The notes under the pieces: model-generated
The model's database searches: none
Told to the model about the DNA's origin: nothing
Seen by the model: only the letters and a program-made list of their open reading frames with translations
Shown: positions 1 through 7,538 of the stretch, piece after piece
Position numbering within the stretch: the stretch's first letter is position 1
Layout: each line of letters opens with the position of its first letter
Translations under genes and position numbers: made by a program
DNA from: Anaerolineae bacterium
GTDB taxonomy: Bacteria > Chloroflexota > Anaerolineae > Aggregatilineales > Phototrophicaceae
Direction of reading: 5' to 3'
Assembly (NCBI GenBank): GCA_023382675.1
Contig: JAHDWN010000009.1
Span: forward strand, 52,660-116,659
DNA: 64,000 bases

Positions 1-1503
1 GCGGCTGGCACCTTCCAGCAATTCGACCCCAGGAACCTGTACCTGGATTACGTCAGGAACTCAGGCAAGCCTGGGGCGAACAACCGGCGCTTATCGATCA
101 ACCTGGACAACATCAAGCAATACTTCTCCGGCAAGAAGATCATCCTGGATCCCATGTATGGCTCCGGGGAGGGCTACCTGACGAAAATCCTGGGCGAGTT
201 GGGCATTCCGCATACGTCCATCCACGACGAACGCGACGAAGACCTGGGCAAACAGACAGAAACAGTGCGCGGGATTCCGCACCTGGAATATGCCAACCCT
301 GAGCCGGATTTCATCCAGCCGCTGGTCGATGAGGTGGTTGCCCAGGGCGCTGACCTCGGCCTCGGCCTGGACACGGATGCGGATCGCTTCGGCGTCGTCG
401 ACCGCGGCGGGAAGTACATCCGACCCAATCAGATCCTCGCCATGCTGACGCGCTACCTGGGCATCGAACGCGGCGAAGAGGGGCGCGTGATCATTACGCA
501 GACCGGCTTGCCGATGATCGATGCGCTGGCTGGGAAGATGGCTGGCAATGCCGCTTATCGCCCGCCAGCCGGGACGATCCCCGCGTACATTTCTCACCCG
601 TTCTACTATCGCCGGTTGGGCAGCGAAAAATCAATCGCCTTCGCCAATACCTGGGTCGTCCCCGTTGGCATCAAGTACATCATCGATGTCGCGCGCGTGC
701 CCGTGGGTGTGACCGACCCACGCAAGGCGTACGACACGCTGTCAGACGCGCAGATGCCCGCCGAATGGATGGACACGATCCTCATCGGCGGCGAGGAAAG
801 CTCAGGTCTGACGACTCGCGGGCACGTCCCCGACAAAGACGGCATCTGGGCCGACCTGCTGATCCTGGATATGCTGGCCTACTACGGGCTGAAGAGTCCG
901 TCTGGCGAGACATCCCTGAGTGACATCTGGCGTGAAACCACCGAGATGGAGGGTGCCTGGAAGACCAACGGCAACCGGATCGATCTGGATACGACGACCG
1001 AAGCCAAAGAGGGGCTGCTGAACCACTACCTCGATATCTTCAAGGACTGGCCGGAGGACAGTACGCTGCCCACGATCGCGGGGTTGGAAGTCTATTACCT
1101 GGGCGGAACCCGTTATGATTTCGTCGAGATCTTCCTCCAGGACGAGAAGTATGGCAAACGGCACTTCCTCCGCGTCCGTTCATCGGGCACGGAACCGATC
1201 ACGCGTGTCTATGTCGAAAGCGCGGACGAGGCGATTGCCCAGCGGATGCTCGACGCCGTGCTGGCGCAGTTGGATGCGTTGAACGTCAACATCATCGGCG
1301 AGGCTTACAGCATCGACCGGCTGGCAGATGTCTTGAGCAATACCCACCCGTCACCGGCGGCCCACAAGGCAGCAGCCGAGATGATCGCGGCCAAGGGGTG
1401 GCAAAAGAGCGCCGTCGTCGAGGCGCTAAAGCTGCGCATCCCGCACGTCGAAAGCCGCAACGTCAAGGTCGTCCAGGAGTGGCTGCACTTCCTGGCGCAG
1501 TAG
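1..1503 (+). CDS. Phosphoglucomutase/phosphomannomutase family enzyme (5' end outside window)
   Basis: The reading frame is open from base 1, so the N-terminal domain with the phosphoserine loop lies outside the window; 500 residues are seen. Family signatures are present in order: DPMYGSGEGY (about residue 50), the Mg-binding loop DTDADR (124-129), the sugar-binding loop GEESSG (265-270) and the phosphate-binding RSSGTEP (393-399). Such enzymes move a phosphate between C1 and C6 of a hexose in the cytoplasm, feeding glycogen, cell-wall sugar and sugar-nucleotide synthesis. A tail of about 75 residues follows the last catalytic domain. Glucose or mannose preference cannot be read from this sequence. 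The family is certain; the exact substrate is not. Confidence 0.93.
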   Translation, partial: AAGTFQQFDPRNLYLDYVRNSGKPGANNRRLSINLDNIKQYFSGKKIILDPMYGSGEGYLTKILGELGIPHTSIHDERDEDLGKQTETVRGIPHLEYANPEPDFIQPLVDEVVAQGADLGLGLDTDADRFGVVDRGGKYIRPNQILAMLTRYLGIERGEEGRVIITQTGLPMIDALAGKMAGNAAYRPPAGTIPAYISHPFYYRRLGSEKSIAFANTWVVPVGIKYIIDVARVPVGVTDPRKAYDTLSDAQMPAEWMDTILIGGEESSGLTTRGHVPDKDGIWADLLILDMLAYYGLKSPSGETSLSDIWRETTEMEGAWKTNGNRIDLDTTTEAKEGLLNHYLDIFKDWPEDSTLPTIAGLEVYYLGGTRYDFVEIFLQDEKYGKRHFLRVRSSGTEPITRVYVESADEAIAQRMLDAVLAQLDALNVNIIGEAYSIDRLADVLSNTHPSPAAHKAAAEMIAAKGWQKSAVVEALKLRIPHVESRNVKVVQEWLHFLAQ

Positions 1504-1535
1504 CAACCACGTTCAGAGCTGACAGATCAACTTGT

Positions 1536-1688
1536 GTGGGGGTGGCAACGCTGCCCCCCACTTGTAGCACCTCACTTGAGCGCCAGGAGGCTGAGTTACG
1601 GCGATTGGCGGATGATGTGCGCCGCTACTCCGCCGAATTGAAGGCGAGGATCAACGAGCGGCTGCGCAAAAGTGAGGCGGACGGGTGA
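1536..1688 (+). other. Possible small coiled-coil ORF or gene remnant
   Basis: A short frame with a possible GTG start ends at 1688. Its last 37 residues, from LERQEAELRRL onward, have the heptad and charge pattern of a coiled coil and do not look like random translation. No ribosome-binding site or good start codon was found and the first residues look non-coding. It may be the tail of a lost gene or a tiny protein. It lies between the phosphohexomutase and the converging gene at 1757. Confidence 0.2.
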
Positions 1689-1756
1689 TATTGATAGCTA
1701 CGTCCCAGATGGATAGGATTGGTATCAAATGTAGACACATGTCTAGTTCAATAGCC

Positions 1757-2353
1757 TCACTTGTCATCGCACGAGACTGCTTGATCGATCCCCCGAATCG
1801 TCCTCTCAAACGAAGCAAAGTCAACATCCTCATCCTCATCCCTGATAATTGTTGTGAGACTCAAGAGGCACGCGTTATATCTGCTCCAAAAAGCGCACAT
1901 TTTAGTGGGGGCGATCTCATTTCCGATATGCGTAAGCTGACAATGCACTTCAAACTGATTGGCGCGAAGATTTGCGATTTCCCCTGGATAATCAACCCAA
2001 TCTGTGACTGCGCCCGCGCCTGGATAATGAAATATCTGAGTTCGTCGATTGACAAACTCGACCTCCGCTCGAGCAGATGTTTCATACTTCACTATCCGTA
2101 TGTGGGGCCAGTACCGGGTTTGGGGATCGAAAAAATTGATCTGATATGCACCTTCCCCACGCCAACCCCCTACTTCTTCAGTGCCGGATAATCTCCAACT
2201 GGCAGGAAAATCGATCTGTGACAGCGACAGGACATCTTGCCAGCGAAATGGAGTGCGATTTGTGATGCGATTGACAAGATCGAGGGCGGCGACAAAGACA
2301 ATCAGCGCCAAGATGAGGATCAGTATCAAGAATAGTCTGTGCTTCTTCGTCAT
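1757..2353 (-). CDS. Hypothetical protein with N-terminal membrane anchor
   Basis: A 198-residue protein that I do not recognise. Residues 6-27 are a strongly hydrophobic segment (LFLILILILALIVFVAALDL), so it is probably anchored in the membrane with the rest outside. The soluble part is rich in aromatic residues (W, Y, F) and has a few cysteines; it ends in an acidic DEDEDVDF stretch. The DNA is visibly richer in A+T than the flanking metabolic genes, which suggests acquisition from elsewhere. The opposite strand is also open over much of this length, but only this strand gives a sensible protein with a membrane segment. Confidence 0.55.
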   Translation of the reverse strand: MTKKHRLFLILILILALIVFVAALDLVNRITNRTPFRWQDVLSLSQIDFPASWRLSGTEEVGGWRGEGAYQINFFDPQTRYWPHIRIVKYETSARAEVEFVNRRTQIFHYPGAGAVTDWVDYPGEIANLRANQFEVHCQLTHIGNEIAPTKMCAFWSRYNACLLSLTTIIRDEDEDVDFASFERTIRGIDQAVSCDDK

Positions 2354-2412
2354 CTAGTGTCTTTGGCTCTTGAAGTATCTGCTCCTTTATACGCAATTAT
2401 GAGGAGGATTCC

Positions 2413-2431
2413 TTGACGCATTGTGCGTCAA
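2413..2431. repeat. 8-bp inverted repeat with 3-base loop
   Basis: TTGACGCA, a TTG spacer and TGCGTCAA form a perfect inverted repeat about 60 bases upstream of the start of the minus-strand gene that begins at 2353. There is no T-run on either side, so it is not a standard terminator. An operator or a hairpin at the mRNA end are both possible. Confidence 0.3.
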
Positions 2432-2497
2432 AGTCACGCTTCATGGCTAACTGCAGCAGCCCAAACGATAGCTTCGTCCATGTAGCGACTTTGAAAG

Positions 2498-2830
2498 TCA
2501 CTTGATCCAATAAACCTGCCCTTCGACATCATCCATCGTATGGGCATTCGCAAATTCGGTCAGCTTGTCCACCATGCCACCAAAATCGTTATCCGCCCCT
2601 GTCCAACAGATTAGACCAGCATGGTCGGTACGCCGAGCGGTCATGCCAGCGAAGGGCGCATCACGGGTGAAAAGCATGGCCTCATGTTCTGTGGCGTAGG
2701 CCAGATGGTCGGGATCAGCTTTCCCGATCATCTCTACATCGACAGCCATGATGACTTCGTAGCCTCGTGCGGCAACTTGCTCTGCCACCCTGCGCGGCAT
2801 CATTTCGTCAAAATAGAACTTAACTGCCAT
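2498..2830 (-). CDS. DUF5615 family PIN-like protein (probable toxin)
   Basis: A 110-residue protein beginning MAVKFYFDEMMPRRVAEQ, with an early acidic residue in an FYFDE strand, TRDAPF in the middle and an HAGLICW strand. This layout is typical of DUF5615/Mut7-C-like PIN-fold proteins, which are predicted Mg-dependent RNases. Its start overlaps the last 11 bases of the DUF433 gene upstream, so the two are surely co-translated. Pairs of DUF433 and DUF5615 are widely predicted toxin-antitoxin modules. RNase activity is inferred from the fold family and not shown here. Confidence 0.75.
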   Translation of the reverse strand: MAVKFYFDEMMPRRVAEQVAARGYEVIMAVDVEMIGKADPDHLAYATEHEAMLFTRDAPFAGMTARRTDHAGLICWTGADNDFGGMVDKLTEFANAHTMDDVEGQVYWIK

Positions 2831-3095
2831 GCTGCCGTGTCATCTCGTCCAGCATCTGCTGATGCGCCGCTTCTGTCGCTTCGACCGCTTCTCGATGCTG
2901 CTCATAGTAGAGGAGCGCCGCCAGCACTTCCGTTTCGGTCAGGCTGAACTGGTAGGCCAGTTCAGACACATCCCAGTGCTGGCTGTGCGCGCTGTGCGCC
3001 AGCGTTGCTACCGGCACGCGATGTCCGCGCACATGTGGGCGCTGACCGAAGAACTCGGTCGCGATGTATTTGCGTAAATCGACGGTGGTGATCAT
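2820..3095 (-). CDS. DUF433 domain protein (probable antitoxin)
   Basis: A 91-residue protein starting MITTVDLRKYIATEFFGQRP. The ATG at 3095 was chosen because GGAAGGA lies at a good distance upstream and the protein then has the usual DUF433 length; a longer frame upstream runs into non-coding repeat DNA. The fold has an N-terminal strand with HVRGHRVPV and a C-terminal helix-turn-helix (WDVSELAYQFSLTETEVLAALLYYEQH), the usual DUF433 pattern of a small DNA-binding antitoxin. It overlaps the DUF5615 gene by 11 bases. It would bind its partner and repress the common promoter, by family analogy. Confidence 0.75.
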   Translation of the reverse strand: MITTVDLRKYIATEFFGQRPHVRGHRVPVATLAHSAHSQHWDVSELAYQFSLTETEVLAALLYYEQHREAVEATEAAHQQMLDEMTRQHGS

Positions 3096-3142
3096 CGTCT
3101 CATCCTTCCCGGCAGGGCGCAGCTTGCCGCCGCGCCCCGCAT

Positions 3143-3212
3143 TCGCACTGTGAACCGTGTACCGTGTACTGTGAACCCAGAACTGAGCACCGAGTACCGA
3201 GCACCAAGTACT
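3143..3212. repeat. Degenerate 7-bp tandem repeat array
   Basis: From 3150 to 3212 the DNA divides exactly into nine heptamers: gtgaacc, gtgtacc, gtgtact, gtgaacc, cagaact, gagcacc, gagtacc, gagcacc, aagtact. A tenth, weaker unit sits at 3143-3149. The consensus is roughly RWGWACY. The array begins two bases after the stop codon of the aldehyde dehydrogenase gene on the minus strand and lies before the DUF433 gene. It resembles the short tandemly repeated heptamers known from cyanobacteria. Confidence 0.75.
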
Positions 3213-3214
3213 TC

Positions 3215-5632
3215 CTATTCCCCCGTCGGCAGCCAGACGTTCTTGACCTGCGTCGCCTCGCGCAGATACTCCTCGCCCGCGCCCTGGTGTGGATCGAGCC
3301 AGTCGCGCGGCTCGCCGTAGCCAACGAAGGTGCGCTTCATGTTGTAGGCCGAAAGCTCCTCGACCAGCGCGCAGCCCGCCGCGTCGCCGAAGTACCACAT
3401 CGCGTCGACGTCGTCGTGCTCGACCAGCGTCTTGCTCAGGTGATCGCGGTCGCCGGTGACGATGTTGACCACGCCGCCGGGCACGTCGCTCGTCTCCAGC
3501 ACCTGGTAGAAATCGGTCGCGCTCAGCGGATGCGCCGGGCTAGGGATGGCGACGACCGTGTTGCCGCGCGCGATGGCGGGCGCGACCGGCGCGATCAGGC
3601 CAAGCAGCGGGAACTCGTCCGGGCAAGCGATGCCGATCACGCCGATGGGTTCGGTGATACCGACGACCAGCCCGCGCAGCGGCGTCTCCTGGACTGTGCC
3701 GCCGAACTTGTCGCAGTAGGCGGCATAGGTGAACAGGCGCTCGATGCTGGCGTCGACTTCCTGCTGCGCGCTCTTGAGGCTGCGCCCGGTCTGCGCACGG
3801 ATGCGCTCGGCGAATTCTTCCGCACGGGCGCTCAGGTTCTCGGCGATGTAGTAGAGGATCTGCGCGCGGGCATGGCCGTTCTTGCTGCCCCAGCCTGAGG
3901 CTTTGTGCGCTGCCTCAACTGCATCGCGGATGTCCTTGCGGTTGCCGTCCGCCGCCTGCCCGACCAGCGATCCATTCGGGGCAAGCACCGGGCGCGTGTA
4001 GTTGCCGTCGCTGCGTCGCTGCTTGCCACCGATGAAGAGCTTGGGCGTGCGGTCGAGCGTGCCGTTGGCCTTCGTCTTGCCGTTCATCGGCGCGGGGCGG
4101 CCATGGACGTAAGCACCCCACTTCTCCGGCCTGGTGAATTCGGGCTGCGGGCGCGGCTGCCAGGTCGGGCGCAGGTATTCGTACAGCCCTTCCTCGCCGC
4201 CCTCGCGACCGAAGCCGCTCTCACGATAGCCGCCGAAGCCGCTGGCCGCATCGAACATATTCGTGCAGTTGACCCAGACGCTGCCCGCCTTGATCTTGCC
4301 GGCCACGTCGAGCGCGAGGTTGATGTTCTCGCTCCAGACGCTCGCCGCCAGCCCATACTTGGTGTTGTTCGCCAGCGCGACCGCCTCGGACGGCGTGCGG
4401 AAGGTCATCGCCACAACAACCGGCCCGAAGATCTCCTCCTGGACGACGGTCGAGGCCGGGCTGACGTTAGTCATCAGCGTCGGCAGATACCAGCAGCCGC
4501 GATCCGGCAGATCGCAGGCGGGCTGGTAGATCTCCGCGCCTTCTTCGAGGCCGATCTTGACCCAGCCATCGATGGTGCGGTGCTGCATCGGATCGACAAT
4601 CGCGCCGATGTCGATGCCCTTGTCGAGCGGACTGCCGACCCGCAGCGTATCCATGCGCCGCTTGACCTTGGTGATGAAGCGGTCGGCGATGCTCTCCTGC
4701 ACCAACAGGCGCGATCCGGCACAGCAGACCTGCCCCTGGTTGAACCAGATCGCATCGACCAGTCCTTCAACCGCGCCGTCCTGATCGGCATCGTCAAAGA
4801 CGACGAACGGGGACTTGCCGCCCAGTTCCAACGACAGGCGCTTGCCCGTGCCCGCCGTTACCCGGCGGATGATCTTGCCGACGTTGGTGCTGCCGGTGAA
4901 GGCGATCTTGTCGAACTCGACGTGCGACGTGATAGCCGCACCCGTCTCATCGCTGCCGGTGACAATGTTGATCACGCCGGGCGGCAGGCCTGCCTCGTGC
5001 AGGATTTCGGCGAACAGGAGCGCGGTCAGGCTGGTGTAGGGCGCGGGCTTGATCACAACCGTGTTGCCCATGGCAATCGCCGGGGCGAGCTTCCAGGCCA
5101 TCATCAGCAGCGGGAAGTTCCACGGGATGATCTGGCCGACGACACCGACGGGGCCATAGCCTGCCAGTTCCGTCTCCATCAACTGCGCCCAACCCGCGTG
5201 ATAGTAGAAATGACGCGCCACCAGCGGGATGTCGATGTCGCGCGTCTCGCGGATCGGCTTGCCGTTGTCCATCGCTTCCATAACGGCGAGCAGCCGCGCG
5301 TGCTTCTGGATGTCGCGGGCGATGGCGTACATGATGCGCGCGCGCTGGTGGCCGGGCGTCTTGCTCCATGACTCGAAGGCTTTGCGCGCGGCTTTGGCGG
5401 CAGCATCCACGTCCTCTTTGCCGCCGTCGGCGAATGCGCCGAGGAGCTCGCCATTCGAAGGATTGCGGCTCTCGATGTACTTGCCGCTCTTCGGCTCGAC
5501 CCACTTGCCGTCGATGAACAGGTTGAGCTTGCGCCCGTGATCGTTGAGCCAGGCGATGACGGCGTCCGCCGCCTCTGGCGCAGGCCCGTAGCTCATGGTG
5601 TGAAAATATTCGGAGACTTTTGAACCGGCCAT
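3215..5632 (-). CDS. ALDH16-type double-domain aldehyde dehydrogenase
   Basis: An 805-residue protein with two aldehyde dehydrogenase domains. The first (about 35-490) is complete: WNF at 171-173, general base Glu269 in LELGGK and catalytic Cys303 in GQVCCAG, with the usual 34-residue spacing. The second (about 515-800) keeps the NAD-domain layout (VGITEPIGVIGIACPDEFPL) but has no equivalent of the Cys loop or LELGG and is shorter. This matches the ALDH16 family (about 800 residues, second domain non-catalytic), whose bacterial members keep the active cysteine. It should oxidise an aldehyde with NAD+; the substrate is unknown. It stands alone on the minus strand, with a heptamer array directly after its stop codon. 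Confidence 0.9.
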   Translation of the reverse strand: MAGSKVSEYFHTMSYGPAPEAADAVIAWLNDHGRKLNLFIDGKWVEPKSGKYIESRNPSNGELLGAFADGGKEDVDAAAKAARKAFESWSKTPGHQRARIMYAIARDIQKHARLLAVMEAMDNGKPIRETRDIDIPLVARHFYYHAGWAQLMETELAGYGPVGVVGQIIPWNFPLLMMAWKLAPAIAMGNTVVIKPAPYTSLTALLFAEILHEAGLPPGVINIVTGSDETGAAITSHVEFDKIAFTGSTNVGKIIRRVTAGTGKRLSLELGGKSPFVVFDDADQDGAVEGLVDAIWFNQGQVCCAGSRLLVQESIADRFITKVKRRMDTLRVGSPLDKGIDIGAIVDPMQHRTIDGWVKIGLEEGAEIYQPACDLPDRGCWYLPTLMTNVSPASTVVQEEIFGPVVVAMTFRTPSEAVALANNTKYGLAASVWSENINLALDVAGKIKAGSVWVNCTNMFDAASGFGGYRESGFGREGGEEGLYEYLRPTWQPRPQPEFTRPEKWGAYVHGRPAPMNGKTKANGTLDRTPKLFIGGKQRRSDGNYTRPVLAPNGSLVGQAADGNRKDIRDAVEAAHKASGWGSKNGHARAQILYYIAENLSARAEEFAERIRAQTGRSLKSAQQEVDASIERLFTYAAYCDKFGGTVQETPLRGLVVGITEPIGVIGIACPDEFPLLGLIAPVAPAIARGNTVVAIPSPAHPLSATDFYQVLETSDVPGGVVNIVTGDRDHLSKTLVEHDDVDAMWYFGDAAGCALVEELSAYNMKRTFVGYGEPRDWLDPHQGAGEEYLREATQVKNVWLPTGE

Positions 5633-5698
5633 AGGGTTACCTTTTTCTGCATTCGTTCATCTTCAGAACATGAACATGGCGTCGCGAGCGGCCATTTC

Positions 5699-5718
5699 GG
5701 GCGCATCATGATGCGCCC
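5699..5718. repeat. REP-like perfect palindrome, copy 1
   Basis: GGGCGCATCATGATGCGCCC is a perfect 20-bp palindrome followed by CTAC. An identical copy sits at 6039-6058 inside the nearby REP-associated transposase gene. It lies in the non-coding gap between that transposase and the aldehyde dehydrogenase, as expected for a REP element mobilised by such an enzyme. Confidence 0.75.
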
Positions 5719-5790
5719 CTACAACACCACAGATTTCGCGACGATTGATCAAAACTCATCGTTTCTCTACCAATTTATCTTTGCCAACAT

Positions 5791-6314
5791 CTATTCCTGA
5801 CGTAATCGCAATGGATGGTTCTCATCCTCCTGCCACCGTTCCGGATTCTGGATGATGTAGGCGCGAGTGGCGTTCAATTCCGCCTGGCTGCGAATGATCC
5901 GTTCATAATAGTTCCGCTGCCAGCCAAAATCCTCGTATCCGGCGTTTCGTGCTCGTTTCGTCACCGCCCCTTCGAAGAGACGCACTACAACTCCCAGCGC
6001 GCCGTTCATTGCGGTTGGATATGCGGATTCTGTCCGTAGGGCGCATCATGATGCGCCCCTACTACGGCAACGATCTCGGTCAAGACCAGAATCCCGTGTA
6101 GATGATTGGGCATGACGATCCATTCATCCAGTTCGACATGTGGAAAATGGCCCGGGATGTCCATCCAGCATCGTTCAGCAATTACCTTCAATGCCTCATC
6201 TTCAAATGACAGCACGCACTTTTGCGTGCAAATTGTGACGAAGTAAGCGCCCTCCTGCCGATAATCATAGTCGCGCAGTCGAATCGAGCGCCGGTGATGT
6301 TGTGCGTCCCACAC
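5791..6314 (-). pseudogene. REP-associated tyrosine transposase (RAYT), split by frameshift
   Basis: Two adjoining frames together make one RAYT (Y1/IS200-like HUH transposase) of about 174 residues. The first (6314 to 6006; GTG start after AGGATGAGG) carries HHRRSIRLRDYDY and the metal-binding HUH motif PNHLHGI. The second (6009 to 5791) carries ALGVVVRLFEGAVTKRA and the catalytic tyrosine region WQRNYYERIIR. They meet at ATGA, where the stop of the first overlaps an ATG of the second, so HUH and Tyr parts are now on separate frames. This looks like a one-base indel in a formerly intact gene, although re-initiation at ATGA could give two half-proteins. The variable linker is encoded by the REP palindrome itself. 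RAYTs cut and join single-stranded REP DNA. Confidence 0.8.
6036..6062. repeat. REP-like palindrome, copy 2, inside the RAYT gene
   Basis: The 20-bp palindrome of 5699-5718 recurs at 6039-6058, now flanked by GTA on the left and CTAC on the right, which lengthens the inverted repeat. On the minus strand it is read as VGAHHDAPY, in the variable linker between the HUH and tyrosine halves of the transposase. Confidence 0.75.
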
Positions 6315-6414
6315 GTTCTGGCCTCATCCTTACGCATTTCCACCCGCAGGGCATCTCGCGCTGTTTCTATTATCCTGCACAATCGAGCCGAAAGGCAAAC
6401 AGGGTGCGGCGACA

Positions 6415-7452
6415 TTACGGCACGGGAAACCCAGCGTTCTTGAGCTTGGTGTGCAGGATCTGCTGCCAGTTGCCGCTGGTGTCGAAATCGTCAAAGAGCA
6501 CGCCGTTAAGATCCGACGGGCGCTCGAAACGTGGGATGGTTTGGGCGGCGGGCTTGTAGAGCACGAAGACCCGATCCCAGCCGAGCTTGCCGTAAAAGTA
6601 GCCAAGTTCAAGCACGACGTTCTGCCGGGCGCGATATTCCAGCGCACGATCACCGTACTGCTGGAACTCGGCATCCAGCCCACCGAGATCGTCGGACGAG
6701 ATCAGCACGACCGCGAAATAGGTGTTGCCCGCGTAGAAAAGTAGCTTCTGGAACAGGCTGTTCTGGTTGGCGTTGGGCATCTTGCTCAGTACGACCGGCG
6801 TGACATTGATGCTTTGCAGGTAGGCTTCGATATCGGCCAGAAACTGCCGATCACGCCCATGCACCACGAACACCGAGTCAGGCGGCGCGGCGGTGGTCGA
6901 CGCGGGCAGACTGCCGCCGCGTGCAGCATCCGCCGACTCGGTCGCTATCTGGGCGATCTCGTTGTCATGCAAGCCGGTGTGCATGGCCGTCGGTGCAGCC
7001 TCGCTGCGCTTGATCGCATCGGCGAGACGTGAAGCCTGTTCGCCGACACGACTCCAATCGCGCACGTCGAGATACAGGATCGTCTGCAAGCTCGCAGGAA
7101 TGGCTTCCGCTGGCAGATCGTCAAGCAAGACGGGGAAGACGCTGGCGGCGCGGTCGATGATGGTAGACAGCTCCGAATGCACCCAGGTCGAATTCACACT
7201 CGCGCGTGAAAGAAAGACGATCAGCCCGGCGGCATTCTCCAATCCAACTTCGATGCTGTGGACCCAGTTTTCACCGGGGGCGAGGGCGTCGACATCGATC
7301 CACGTTCGGATGCCCTGCTCGTTCAAGCGGGCGACAAACTCACGCACACGTTCGATGTCGGCGCGGGCATAACTGACAAAATAATAGGGCTGCTGCAAGT
7401 CCACGGCGTAATTGCTCCCGCATAACTGCTTGGCATCCCTATTTGAGCACAC
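6415..7452 (-). CDS. Double TIR protein: TIR plus CAP12/Pycsar-type TIR-like domain
   Basis: A 345-residue protein with two different TIR-fold domains. Residues 22-150 are a standard TIR domain: YYFVSYARAD, GIRTWIDVDALAPGENW, and STWVHSEL with a Glu (94) at the place of the catalytic glutamate of NAD-cleaving TIRs. A spacer (150-190) leads to residues 193-340, which match the predicted nucleotide-binding TIR-like family used as effector in CBASS and Pycsar systems: VFVVHGRD, NVTPVVL, FAVVLISSDD and RARQNVVLELGYFYGKLG with a candidate catalytic Glu282. It is probably an NAD-depleting immune effector, by family analogy. No nucleotide cyclase, STING-like or Argonaute gene is adjacent; the neighbours are a RAYT and a rhodanese. 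Confidence 0.8.
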   Translation of the reverse strand: MCSNRDAKQLCGSNYAVDLQQPYYFVSYARADIERVREFVARLNEQGIRTWIDVDALAPGENWVHSIEVGLENAAGLIVFLSRASVNSTWVHSELSTIIDRAASVFPVLLDDLPAEAIPASLQTILYLDVRDWSRVGEQASRLADAIKRSEAAPTAMHTGLHDNEIAQIATESADAARGGSLPASTTAAPPDSVFVVHGRDRQFLADIEAYLQSINVTPVVLSKMPNANQNSLFQKLLFYAGNTYFAVVLISSDDLGGLDAEFQQYGDRALEYRARQNVVLELGYFYGKLGWDRVFVLYKPAAQTIPRFERPSDLNGVLFDDFDTSGNWQQILHTKLKNAGFPVP

Positions 7453-7538
7453 TATTCAGTTGCTGCAAAATCTGGGAAAGCCAGCGCTGGCCGACGTTGG
7501 AGGGGGACGTTGCCGCCGGCTTTCCCTTCAAAACCTGA

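Noticed and set aside
1685..2191. 168-residue frame on the plus strand opposite the A+T-rich membrane protein
   Set aside because: No ribosome-binding site and no membrane or domain pattern; the minus-strand product has a clear hydrophobic anchor.
3143..3212. CRISPR array
   Set aside because: Units are 7 bp without spacers and there is no cas gene; it is a simple tandem repeat.
3905..5371. 488-residue open frame on the plus strand opposite the aldehyde dehydrogenase
   Set aside because: It is the mirror of a high-G+C coding gene; its product is rich in Arg, Ala and Asp with no domain, and the minus strand has complete family motifs.
6415..7452. Complete CBASS or Pycsar operon
   Set aside because: Only the TIR-type effector is present; neighbouring genes are a RAYT and a rhodanese, with no nucleotide cyclase.
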